In this document: one piece after another, positions 33,576 to 41,634 of the stretch | Position numbering within the stretch: the first letter of the stretch is position 1 | Layout: each line of letters starts with the position of its first letter | Assembly (NCBI RefSeq): GCF_036250065.1 | Contig: NZ_CP109199.1 | Coordinates: 2,976,001 to 3,040,000, forward strand | DNA from: Micromonospora sp. NBC_01699 | GTDB lineage: Bacteria > Actinomycetota > Actinomycetes > Mycobacteriales > Micromonosporaceae | Direction of reading: 5' to 3' | Length of the DNA stretch: 64,000 nt | Made by a program: the position numbers and the translations under genes | The notes under the pieces: model-generated | Told to the model about the DNA's origin: nothing | Database searches by the model: none | What the model saw: only the letters and a program-made list of their open reading frames with translations

Positions 33576-36500
33576 ATGGGAATTTCGACAAGGTCCAGGA
33601 GGCGCTGGTCCCTGGCACTGGCCAGCGCGGTGACGGTCGGGCTCGGCGTACTGCTGCCGCAGCCGGCCGAGGCCGCCCCGGTGGGACCGGTGAACCCGGT
33701 CGCCGCGGCACTGAGCTTCGGGGTGATGACCGAGGGCAACGCGAACGTGGTGACCAACGAGAACGAGGGCACCCTCGCCGTCGGCGGTGACCTGAGCTTC
33801 GGCAACTACCAGGTCGCCGGCAGCAGCGTCGGCTCGTTCACCGTCCCCGGCGACGCCCGCCCCACCGCCCTGGTCGTGGGCGGCCGGGTGAACTTCACCG
33901 GGAGCGTGCCGGGCAGTCGGCTACAGGTGCAGCAGGGCGGGTACGCCAAGATCGGCAACCTGACCGGGACCTTCGTCCGGGATCTCGACAACAACCAGGC
34001 GTCGGTCAACACCCGCATCCTGCCCGCCGACGACTACGACGCGTCGCCCCGGATCGAACTGACCACCCAGCAACCGGTGAGCAGCGTCGGCCCGACGTCC
34101 CCGATCGACTTCGCGGCCGCCTTCAGCACCTTCCGTACGACCTCCACGGACCTTGCCACCTGCGACAACACCCTGCTGTTGCGGACACCCAACGGGGATC
34201 CGTTGCCCGAGCCGATCCCACCGGGCAGCAACGCGGTCGTCTCGCTCACGCCGGGCGTGACCAACGTGCTCGACCTGACCGCCGCCGACCTCAACAACAT
34301 CGCGATCCTCACCTTCACCACCCCGCCGACCGCGACCACGCCACTGCTGATCAACGTTGACACGACCGGGATCGGCAACAGCTTCGCCTGGACCGCACCC
34401 AACTTCTCCGGCGTCGGCGGACAGGACGCCCGCTACATCCTGATCAACTTCCCGACCGCCACCTCGCTCACCCTGACCCCGGCCGCGGCGACCGTCGAGG
34501 GCAGCATCTACGCCCCCAACGCCGACCTGGTCGACCTGTCCCCGACCAACACCGAGGGCAGCGTCATCACCCGCTCCTTCGACCACCAGGGCGGCGAGGT
34601 CCACTACTTCCCCTTCGCCACCACACTGGCCTGCAACGGTGAACCGGCGGCCGGCATCTCGGTCGTGAAGTCCTCCACCACCACGGCGATCACCACCGTC
34701 GGACAGCAGGTGCCGTACTCGTACCTGGTCACGAACACCGGTCAGGTGACGTTGGAGAACGTCAACGTGACCGACGTACAGACGCCGCCGTCGTCGAACG
34801 CGAACCTGGGCCCGATCACCTGCCCGGTCACCGACCTGGCGGTGGGCGAATCCACCACCTGCACCGCCACCTACACGGTGAGCCAGGCCGACCTGGACAA
34901 CGACGCGCTCACCAACACCGCGATCGCGCACGGCAACCCAAAGGACTCGCCGACCCCGGTGGACTCGGCACCGTCGTCGCTGACCATTCCCGGTGCGGCG
35001 GCCATCGCCTCCATCGCGCTGGTCAAGTCCTCCACCACCACCGCGATCAACGCGGTCGGCCAGCAGGTGCCGTACGCCTTCCTGGTGACGAACACGGGCC
35101 AGCTCACGCTGTCCAACGTGAACGTGACGGACGTGCAGACGCCGCCGTCGTCCAATGCGAACCTGGGTCCGATCACCTGCCCGGTGACCATCCTGGCGCC
35201 CGCTGCGTCGACCAGCTGTACGGCGACGTACACGGCGACGCAGGCGGATCTGGACAACGGGTCGGTGTCGGACACCGCGACCGCGCACGGCACCCCGCCG
35301 CAGTCGCCGAGCCCGATCGACTCCGCCCCGTCCACGCTGACCATTCCGGCGGTGTCACCCACCCCGGGGATCGCACTGGTCAAGTCCTCCACCACCACGG
35401 TGATCAATGCGGTCGGCCAGCAGGTGCCGTACGACTTCCTGGTGATCAACTCGGGAGAGGTGACGCTGTCGAACGTGACCGTGACGGATGTCCAGACCCC
35501 GCCGTCGTCGAACGTGAACCTGGGTCCGATCACCTGCCCGGTGACCACGTTGGCGCCCGGAGACTCGACCACCTGCACCGCGACGTACACCGTCACGCAG
35601 GCCGACCTGGACAACGGGTCGGTGACGGACACCGCCACCGCGCACGGCACCCCGACCGGCTCGCAGACCCCGATCGACTCACCACCGTCGTCGCTCACCA
35701 TCGCCGACGGCGTACTCCTCGACTCGATCTCGGTAGTGAAATGGTCCACCACCACGCTGATCTCGTCGGTCGGCCAGCAGGTGCCCTACACCTTCACCGT
35801 GGTGAACACCGGCCGGCAAACGCTGAGTGATGTGAACGTGACCGACGTGCAGGCGCCGCCGTCGTCGAACGCCGGCCTGGGGCCGATCACGTGTCCGGTG
35901 ACCACGTTGGCGCCCGGGGTGTCGACCACGTGTACGGCGACGTACACGGCGACGCAGGCGGATCTGGACAACGGGTCGGTGTCGGACACCGCGACCGCGC
36001 ACGGCACCCCGCCGCGGTCGCCGAGCCCGATCGACTCCGAGCCGTCGACACTGGTGATCCCGTCGGTGGCACCGACCGCCGCGATCTCGATCGTGAAGTG
36101 GTCGACCACCACGGCGATCACGGCGCTCGGCGAGCAGGTGCCGTACCAGTTCCTGGTGACGAACACGGGCCAGGCCACGCTGTCCAACGTGAACGTGACG
36201 GACGTGCAGACGCCGCCGTCGTCCAACGCGAACCTGGGTCCGATCACCTGCCCGGTGACCACCCTGGCGGCGGGTGCGTCGACCATCTGCACCGCGACGT
36301 ACACCGTCACCCAGGCGGACCTGGACAACGAGTCGGTGTCCGACACCGCGACCGCGCACGGCACACCCGCCGGTTCGCAGACGCCGATCGACTCGGCACC
36401 GTCGCCGCTGACCATCCCGGAGGCCGAGGGACTGTCCTCGATCGCCATCGTGAAGGCGTCCGCCAGCTCGGTGATCTCGCGGATCGGCCAGCAGGTCCCG

Positions 36501-38018
36501 TACTCGTTCCTGGTCGCCAACACCGGGCAGGTCACGCTGTCGAACGTGAACGTGACGGACGTGCAGACGCCGCCGTCGTCCAACACGGACCTGGGGCCGA
36601 TCACCTGCCCGGTGACCACCCTGGCTCCCGGAACGTCGACCACCTGCACCGGCACCTACACGGTCAGCCAGGCCGACCTGGACAGCGGCTCGGTCGCGGA
36701 CACCGCTATCGCGCACGGCACCCCGGCCGGGTCGCAGACCCCGGTCGACTCCGGGCCATCGGTGCTGACCATTCCGGCCATCACCGCCGGGGCGATCACG
36801 GTGGTCAAGTCGTCCACCACGACGGCGATCACCTCGGTCGGCCAGCAGGTGCCGTACGAGTTCCTGGTGACCAACACCGGCAACGTCACCCTGACCGGCG
36901 TCACCGTGACCGACACCCTGACCCCGCCGGCAAGCCCGGCGAACCTGGGTCCGATCACCTGCGGGCCGACCAATGTCCCCAACGGCTCGGTCACCCTGGG
37001 CAACGGTGGCACGGTCACCTGCCGGGCCACGTACACGGTCTCCGAGGCCGACTACAGCGGTTCGGCCGTGACGAACGTGGCGACCGCGACCGGCACGCCG
37101 CCCTCGGGACCGGCGCCGGTCTCGCCCGGCTCGACGGTGAGCATCCCGGTGGACCCGGACCCGGCCCTCAGCCTGGCGAAGTCGGCCGACCCGAGCACCG
37201 TCAACCGGGCCGGTGACCAGGTCGTCTACCGGTACGACGTGACCAACATCGGCAACGTGGCGCTGACCGCGATCACCGTCGACGAGACCGCGTTCTCCGG
37301 CACCGGCACCCCGGGGCCGATCGACTGCGGGAGCCCCGACCTTCCGCTGGCACCCGGAGGGGAGCGGGAGTGCGTCGGCACCTACACCGTCACCCAGGCC
37401 GACATCGACGCGGGACAGATCACGAACACGGCCGTCGCGCTCGGCACCCCGCCGACCATCCCCGGCCAGCCGCCGCCGGACCCGGTGCAATCCGCACCCT
37501 CCTCGGCCATCGTGACGGCCACCGGCGACGCCTCGCTGACCGTGGTGAAGTCGTCCGGCACAAAGGTGATCTGGAAGCCGGGGCAGCAGGTCCCCTACAC
37601 CTTCCTGGTCACCAACACCGGTTCCGTACGGCTGACCAACGTGACGGTGACCGACCGCCTGGTCGCCCCGGCGGATTCGGCGAACCTCGGCCCGATCACC
37701 TGTGGCCTGACCGGTGTGCCGAACGGCTCGGTGACCCTGGCCGCCGGTGACTCGATCACCTGCCGGGCGACCTACACCGTCTCTTGGGAGGACTACAGGC
37801 ACGGCTCGGTCCGCGACGTCGCCACCGTCACCGGCACACCACCGTCGGGGCCGGCACCCGTGTCACCGGAGTCGACGCTGACCATCCCGGTCAAGGCAAA
37901 GCACCACCTGCCCGTGACCGGCCCGGCCGCCGGGCGGTGGATCACGATCGGACTGACGTCGGTGCTGCTCGGAACGGCACTGGTGCTGGCCGGCGTGCGC
38001 CGCCGGGTCCGTACGTGA
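33576..38018 (+). CDS. LPXTG-anchored surface protein: choice-of-anchor A domain plus nine DUF11-type repeats
   Basis: A 1480-residue exported protein. Signal peptide (about 1-33, ending AEAA), then a choice-of-anchor A domain (about 40-350) with TEGNANVVTNENEGTLAVGGDL and EGSIYAPNADLVDL. Nine Ig-like repeats of about 115-125 residues follow, each opening with a VKSSTTT-like word and (G)QQVPY; repeats 1-7 are closely similar, 8 and 9 more diverged. The end is a cell-wall sorting signal: LPVTG (1445-1449), a hydrophobic segment and RRRVRT. Sortase should attach it to peptidoglycan. Each repeat has two conserved Cys (ITCPVT and TTCTATYT). Long frames on the opposite strand here are by-products of the repeats. 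Confidence 0.92.
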   Translation: MGISTRSRRRWSLALASAVTVGLGVLLPQPAEAAPVGPVNPVAAALSFGVMTEGNANVVTNENEGTLAVGGDLSFGNYQVAGSSVGSFTVPGDARPTALVVGGRVNFTGSVPGSRLQVQQGGYAKIGNLTGTFVRDLDNNQASVNTRILPADDYDASPRIELTTQQPVSSVGPTSPIDFAAAFSTFRTTSTDLATCDNTLLLRTPNGDPLPEPIPPGSNAVVSLTPGVTNVLDLTAADLNNIAILTFTTPPTATTPLLINVDTTGIGNSFAWTAPNFSGVGGQDARYILINFPTATSLTLTPAAATVEGSIYAPNADLVDLSPTNTEGSVITRSFDHQGGEVHYFPFATTLACNGEPAAGISVVKSSTTTAITTVGQQVPYSYLVTNTGQVTLENVNVTDVQTPPSSNANLGPITCPVTDLAVGESTTCTATYTVSQADLDNDALTNTAIAHGNPKDSPTPVDSAPSSLTIPGAAAIASIALVKSSTTTAINAVGQQVPYAFLVTNTGQLTLSNVNVTDVQTPPSSNANLGPITCPVTILAPAASTSCTATYTATQADLDNGSVSDTATAHGTPPQSPSPIDSAPSTLTIPAVSPTPGIALVKSSTTTVINAVGQQVPYDFLVINSGEVTLSNVTVTDVQTPPSSNVNLGPITCPVTTLAPGDSTTCTATYTVTQADLDNGSVTDTATAHGTPTGSQTPIDSPPSSLTIADGVLLDSISVVKWSTTTLISSVGQQVPYTFTVVNTGRQTLSDVNVTDVQAPPSSNAGLGPITCPVTTLAPGVSTTCTATYTATQADLDNGSVSDTATAHGTPPRSPSPIDSEPSTLVIPSVAPTAAISIVKWSTTTAITALGEQVPYQFLVTNTGQATLSNVNVTDVQTPPSSNANLGPITCPVTTLAAGASTICTATYTVTQADLDNESVSDTATAHGTPAGSQTPIDSAPSPLTIPEAEGLSSIAIVKASASSVISRIGQQVPYSFLVANTGQVTLSNVNVTDVQTPPSSNTDLGPITCPVTTLAPGTSTTCTGTYTVSQADLDSGSVADTAIAHGTPAGSQTPVDSGPSVLTIPAITAGAITVVKSSTTTAITSVGQQVPYEFLVTNTGNVTLTGVTVTDTLTPPASPANLGPITCGPTNVPNGSVTLGNGGTVTCRATYTVSEADYSGSAVTNVATATGTPPSGPAPVSPGSTVSIPVDPDPALSLAKSADPSTVNRAGDQVVYRYDVTNIGNVALTAITVDETAFSGTGTPGPIDCGSPDLPLAPGGERECVGTYTVTQADIDAGQITNTAVALGTPPTIPGQPPPDPVQSAPSSAIVTATGDASLTVVKSSGTKVIWKPGQQVPYTFLVTNTGSVRLTNVTVTDRLVAPADSANLGPITCGLTGVPNGSVTLAAGDSITCRATYTVSWEDYRHGSVRDVATVTGTPPSGPAPVSPESTLTIPVKAKHHLPVTGPAAGRWITIGLTSVLLGTALVLAGVRRRVRT

Positions 38019-38152
38019 CCGGGCGGTGATCGCGAGCGGGCGCTGAGGCGGGAAACCTCGTACGAGGCGCAGCGGCCGGGTCCGGCAGTTCAGCCGGGCT
38101 CGGCCGCTGCTCGGCCGGTTACCCGACGGCGATCCGTCCACCAACGACGGGC

Positions 38153-38182
38153 GGTGCCCGGAGCAACACTGCTCCGGGCACC
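38153..38182 (+). terminator. Terminator after the surface protein gene
   Basis: Perfect 13-bp arms GGTGCCCGGAGCA (38153-38165) and TGCTCCGGGCACC (38170-38182) with the 4-nt loop ACAC. It lies between the convergent surface-protein and NlpC/P60 genes. Confidence 0.8.
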
Positions 38183-38271
38183 ACGTGCTGATCCGTCTTG
38201 CCGGTCGGGCTACCGGCCTCCGCCGCGTGCGCGGGCCGGTGGTTCCGGGCTACCGGAACCGCGGTCGGGGC

Positions 38272-38997
38272 CTACAGGAACCGGTACGCGGTTCCACCCC
38301 GGACGGTGCCGATCCGTACGCCCGTGCTGGGCTTCGTCGCCGCGACCATCCTGTTGTTGCCCAGGTAGATGGCCACGTGACCGGGTGTGTAGATCACGTC
38401 GCCCGGCCTCCATTGGCCGGCCGGGACACGCTTGCCGCGGCTGGCGATCGCTCCGCTCTGGTGCGGCAACTTGATGCCGACCCGGGCGTAGCTCGCCGCG
38501 ACCAGGCCACTACAGTCGAAACTGTTCGGGCCGGATGCACCGTAGACGTAGCGCTTGCCGACCTGGGCGAGCGCGTACGAGACGACCGTGCCGGCGGCGC
38601 CGGACGGGGGTTTGACGGTGGTTCCCGGCTTTGGGCTGCCGGTTGACTTCTTCCGCGCCGGTGCGGTGTTCGGGGTCGTACGCTTCGGAGTGCCGGCCGT
38701 ACCCCGGCTCGGGGTCTTCGCCTTCTCCTTGGTTGCCTTCGCCTTCGGCGGCGTCGTCGCCGTGGCCGGGGTGGCGGGAGGTACCGGTGGAGTCATCGGT
38801 AGCCGGTGCGCGCGGTCGGCGCGTTCGGCGGCGAGCAGTCGGGCCTCGGTCGAGACCTCCAGAGCGGCGCTGGTCTTGACTGTCGCTGGTTCCGGATCGG
38901 GTCGGGCCCCGATGGCTGCCGGCGGGAGCCAGAGGGCGGTCACGGTCAGGACGGTGGTACCGGCTGCGAATCGATGCAGCGGATGCCGTACGTTCAG
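38272..38997 (-). CDS. Secreted NlpC/P60 cell-wall hydrolase
   Basis: An exported cysteine peptidase that cleaves peptidoglycan stem peptides. The NlpC/P60 domain is the C-terminal 125 residues: Cys162 in FDCSGL and His207 in GHVAIYLG, counted from 38997. A Lys/Thr/Pro-rich linker precedes it. The start is unusual. A GTG at 38943 would cut the signal peptide in half, while a CTG at 38997 has GGAG at a 5-nt spacing and gives a full signal (LNVRHPLHRF, then GTTVLTVTALWLPPAAIGA). No ATG or GTG lies in frame upstream before a TGA. I use the CTG, giving 241 residues; the shorter form is 223. Confidence 0.8.
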   Translation of the reverse strand: MNVRHPLHRFAAGTTVLTVTALWLPPAAIGARPDPEPATVKTSAALEVSTEARLLAAERADRAHRLPMTPPVPPATPATATTPPKAKATKEKAKTPSRGTAGTPKRTTPNTAPARKKSTGSPKPGTTVKPPSGAAGTVVSYALAQVGKRYVYGASGPNSFDCSGLVAASYARVGIKLPHQSGAIASRGKRVPAGQWRPGDVIYTPGHVAIYLGNNRMVAATKPSTGVRIGTVRGGTAYRFL

Positions 38998-39898
38998 GGT
39001 CGCTCCAATGTCGGCCCGGTGCTCTCATGCGTGTCTCGGACGTTGCAACCGAGGTGCCGGCCGCAGGCCCGAAGTACCGGGCGAAACGGTATGGAAGTGC
39101 TCCGGCCGTAATGAGGGCCGCTCCGGACGCTAGGCGCTCACCGGATTGATCGCTTCTTCAGGTGAGCCGACTCACCCATACCAACGACTAGTTCGACGGA
39201 ACGTCGCGGATACCTGCCCGATTGCCGTTTCAAACCACCTATATTGGTCCCTATTCGGGCAATCCTCAAGGGACTCGCCGGGCGATTCGCGGCCAAAAAC
39301 GGCCCGCCCGCCCGGCCGCCGCCACGATCACCCGGAGGGTCCTGCGCTCGGCCGCTGTCCGTCCCGCCGGATCCGTGGCTCCCGGAGGATCACCTGGTAG
39401 AGGTGGAGGTCCACACCGCGTACGGCCCATCCGGGCGCCGCCGCTCGGTCCGGCGGCCGGGCCGAGCGGGCCGGGGTACGCGTTCGTGCTGACTTTGCCC
39501 CCGACCGCCCCGCGGCTGCCCGTACCGCCGAGGTCGAACCGGTCCGGCCGGGTTCGAACCGGTCCAGGTAATTCTTTTCCCATTCACGTTTTCGGCATCG
39601 AAGGCGGACCAATACCCGGACGGTCCGGGCGCACACCGCCCCCCGCGACCGAACGCCGCCGTCGACCCGTCACACCCGGCCGACCGAAGCTCGGTCGGTG
39701 GGGTTGAGTCGGCGGCGAAAACGCACCACAAAGGACATAGTGCTCTACGGTGGATAGTGTGCTGTGTACACATCGGCCCGTTCGATTCCGGTGGTCGACC
39801 ACTGTCTGCGCCCCGCCGGTGCTCGACCACGAGCCCGGCCGCGCCGTACGCTGATCCGCCCCGCGTGTGCCGGTCACCGACCATCCCTGGAGGAGACG
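38998..39898. other. Long divergent intergenic region
   Basis: About 900 bp without a supportable gene. AT-richer patches at 39150-39260 and 39565-39600 may hold promoters. The word CGAACCGGTCC recurs at 39535 and 39555, exactly 20 bp apart. A perfect palindrome TGTGTACACA lies at 39763-39772, upstream of the lactonase gene. Frames through 39260-39720 are Arg/Pro/Gly-rich with no ribosome site and no known domain. Confidence 0.4.
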
Positions 39899-40774
39899 AT
39901 GCGGCTCACCGAGCCGACCCCGTGGAGCGACGACCGGTTCGAGCTGGGCGAGGGAGCCCGCTGGGTGGATGGCCGACTGGTCCTGGTCGACCTGCTCGCC
40001 GGCCGGCTGCTGGAAACCACCGGCGACGCCCCCGCTCCGCTGCGGGAACTCCGGCGGCTGGACGCCCCGCTCGGCGCGGTGGCGCCGATCGCCGGGCAGC
40101 CCGGCGACTGGCTGGCCGCCACCGGGACCGGCATCGCCGTGCTCACCGGCACCGACGGTTACCGGCGGATCGCCGACCTGGAGAGCGGCAATCCCGCACC
40201 CGCCAGGATGAACGACGCGATCGCCGACCCGCACGGCCGCTTCTGGGCCGGCAGCATGGCGTACGACAGCACCCCCGGCGCCGGCACCCTCTACCGGTAC
40301 GCGGGCGCTGGCGCACCGGTCCCCGTGGTCACCGGCCTGACGATCGCCAACGGGCCCGCGTTCGACGCCGGCGGCACCACCATGTACCTCGCCGACACCC
40401 CTCGCGGCGAGGTGGACCGGTTCACCGTCGCCCCGCGTACCGGGGACCTCTCCGGCCGGGAGCCGTTCGTGCGGCTCACCGCCGCCGAGGGCCTGCCGGA
40501 TGGCATGACGGTCGACGCGGCCGGCCACCTCTGGATCGCCCTCTGGGGCGGGTACGCCGTCCGCCGCTACCGCCCCGACGGCACCCTCGACCGCGAACTG
40601 CGCCTACCAACCGCCCAACCCACCAGCGTCTGCCTGGGTGGCCCGAACCTGACCCGCCTGTTCATCACCACCGCCCACCAGACCCTCACCACCCCCCACC
40701 GGATCGACGGCGCCCTCCTGGCCATCGACACCACCACCCCCGGCCTCCCCACCCACCCCGCCACCCTTCGTTGA
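39899..40774 (+). CDS. SMP-30/gluconolactonase-type sugar lactonase
   Basis: A 291-residue beta-propeller enzyme. Landmarks are LGEGARWVDGRLVLVDLLAGRL (metal-binding Glu near the start), ARMNDAIADPHGRFWAGSM (conserved Asn and Asp ligands), TGLTIANGPAF, and LPDGMTVDAAGHLWIALWGG. Such enzymes hydrolyse sugar lactones using a divalent metal. The ATG at 39899 follows GGAGGAG. No sugar-dehydrogenase gene is adjacent. The stop codon is inside the first arm of a long hairpin. Confidence 0.88.
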   Translation: MRLTEPTPWSDDRFELGEGARWVDGRLVLVDLLAGRLLETTGDAPAPLRELRRLDAPLGAVAPIAGQPGDWLAATGTGIAVLTGTDGYRRIADLESGNPAPARMNDAIADPHGRFWAGSMAYDSTPGAGTLYRYAGAGAPVPVVTGLTIANGPAFDAGGTTMYLADTPRGEVDRFTVAPRTGDLSGREPFVRLTAAEGLPDGMTVDAAGHLWIALWGGYAVRRYRPDGTLDRELRLPTAQPTSVCLGGPNLTRLFITTAHQTLTTPHRIDGALLAIDTTTPGLPTHPATLR

Positions 40775-40831
40775 TCATGAAGTTAACGACACTTTCGAGC
40801 CCATAATTCCGCGCTAACTTCATGGTCAACG
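40769..40831. terminator. Long hairpin after the lactonase gene
   Basis: Arms CGTTGATCATGAAGTTAACG (40769-40788) and CGCTAACTTCATGGTCAACG (40812-40831) match at 18 of 20 positions. The TGA of the lactonase gene lies within the first arm. It is unusually AT-rich for this DNA and resembles the hairpins at 20475 and 48827. Confidence 0.75.
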
Positions 40832-40849
40832 AGGGGATTGGGTGATCTG

Positions 40850-41370
40850 TTCGGCGTTCACCGCCTATCCGGTGAGTCGGTGCAGCAGGGTTCGCCGGCC
40901 GCGAGCCGAAGACCAGCAGGAACGTCGCCTCCCGGACCAGCCGTTGGGTGACGTCGACCGTACGGCTGGCGTTGACCGCGACCAGGCCGAACGTGTGCAC
41001 GCTGAGGCCACGGGCCGGGGCGGCGTCGAGCAGGAAGTAGTGGATCAGATCGTCCCCGTCGCGGGCGGCCAGGTACAGGGTGTCGACCAGACCCCAACCG
41101 GTGACCCACGGGGCGGTGCCGTCGAGCAGGTAACCGTCGTCGGTCCGGCGTACCCGCAGCGGAGCCGGACCGGGACGCGGCCCGGCCAACACGGTCGCGC
41201 ACCGGCGCTCGCCCCGGGTCAGCGGACCCAGCCAGGTCTCCCGGATCCCCGGGCGGTCGCTGTTGCTCGCGGCGAGAACCGCGCCGTGATGCTGGATCCA
41301 GACGAACGTGGTGGCCGCCCCCACCACAGGTCCGGCGCGACGTCGGTCGCCGGGCGGTCACCGTGCTCAC
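40850..41370 (-). pseudogene. Acyl-CoA dehydrogenase-like remnant
   Basis: On the minus strand a frame reads TFVWIQHHGAVLAASNS, WLGPLTRGERRCATVLAGPRPGPAPL, DGTAPWVTGWGLVDTLYLAARD and NASRTVDVT, the middle part of an acyl-CoA dehydrogenase-type oxidoreductase. About 80 N-terminal residues and the C-terminal helical domain are missing: the left end runs into the hairpin region and the right end stops where the B12 riboswitch begins. There is no ribosome site. I read it as a gene truncated at both ends. The boundaries are approximate. Confidence 0.65.
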
Positions 41371-41394
41371 GTTGACGACGGAGCGGTCCGTGGG

Positions 41395-41560
41395 ACAGCA
41401 TGGCCTGCACGAGCGGTGCGCGGAGGAACCCGGTGCGAGTCCGGGGCGGTCCCGCCACTGTGACCGGGGAGCGACCCCTCACGTACGGGCCACGGCCGAG
41501 CGGCCGGAAGGTCGAGGGGAAGCGTCGATCCGGGAGTCAGGAGACTCCGACCGCTCGGTG
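41395..41560 (+). promoter_or_regulatory. Cobalamin riboswitch upstream of the cobalamin synthesis operon
   Basis: The conserved order is present on the plus strand: GAGGAACCCGGTGCGAGTCC (41423-41442), GGGGCGGTCCCGCCACTGTGA (split across 41443-41463), a GGGGAG/AAGG region and the B12 box GGGAGTCAGGAGACTCCGAC (41532-41551). Downstream, CGCGGG (41574-41579) and CCCGCG (41588-41593) form a hairpin next to the ribosome site AAGGGA. It should turn the cob operon down when AdoCbl is abundant. Confidence 0.93.
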
Positions 41561-41607
41561 ACACCCAGCCACACGCGGGCGTGGACACCCGCGGAAGGGA
41601 CTTGAGC

Positions 41608-41634
41608 ATGGCTGCACGCCTGAGCGGGCGATGA
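41608..41634 (+). CDS. Eight-residue leader peptide between riboswitch and chelatase
   Basis: ATG 41608 has AAGGGA 7 nt upstream and encodes MAARLSGR, ending with TGA at 41632-41634, which overlaps the chelatase ATG at 41631 (ATGA). The chelatase start has no strong ribosome site of its own. Ribosomes loaded on the leader could therefore be handed to the chelatase frame, and the riboswitch would act on the leader's ribosome site. Confidence 0.5.
   Translation: MAARLSGR

Noticed and set aside
34871-37802. Long minus-strand frames opposite the repeat protein gene
   Set aside because: They mirror the repeats of the plus-strand gene codon by codon, have no ribosome site, signal or domain, and are by-products of GC-biased repeated DNA.
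33576-38018. CRISPR-like periodic repeats
   Set aside because: The period is about 350 bp and in frame; these are protein repeats. No short palindromic repeats with unique spacers were seen anywhere.
39545-39570. GGTTCGAACC resembling the T-arm of a tRNA
   Set aside because: No acceptor, D- or anticodon-arm can be paired around it; it belongs to a short direct repeat.
39584-40528. 314-residue minus-strand frame opposite the lactonase gene
   Set aside because: It is the shadow of a well-supported plus-strand enzyme with a good ribosome site.
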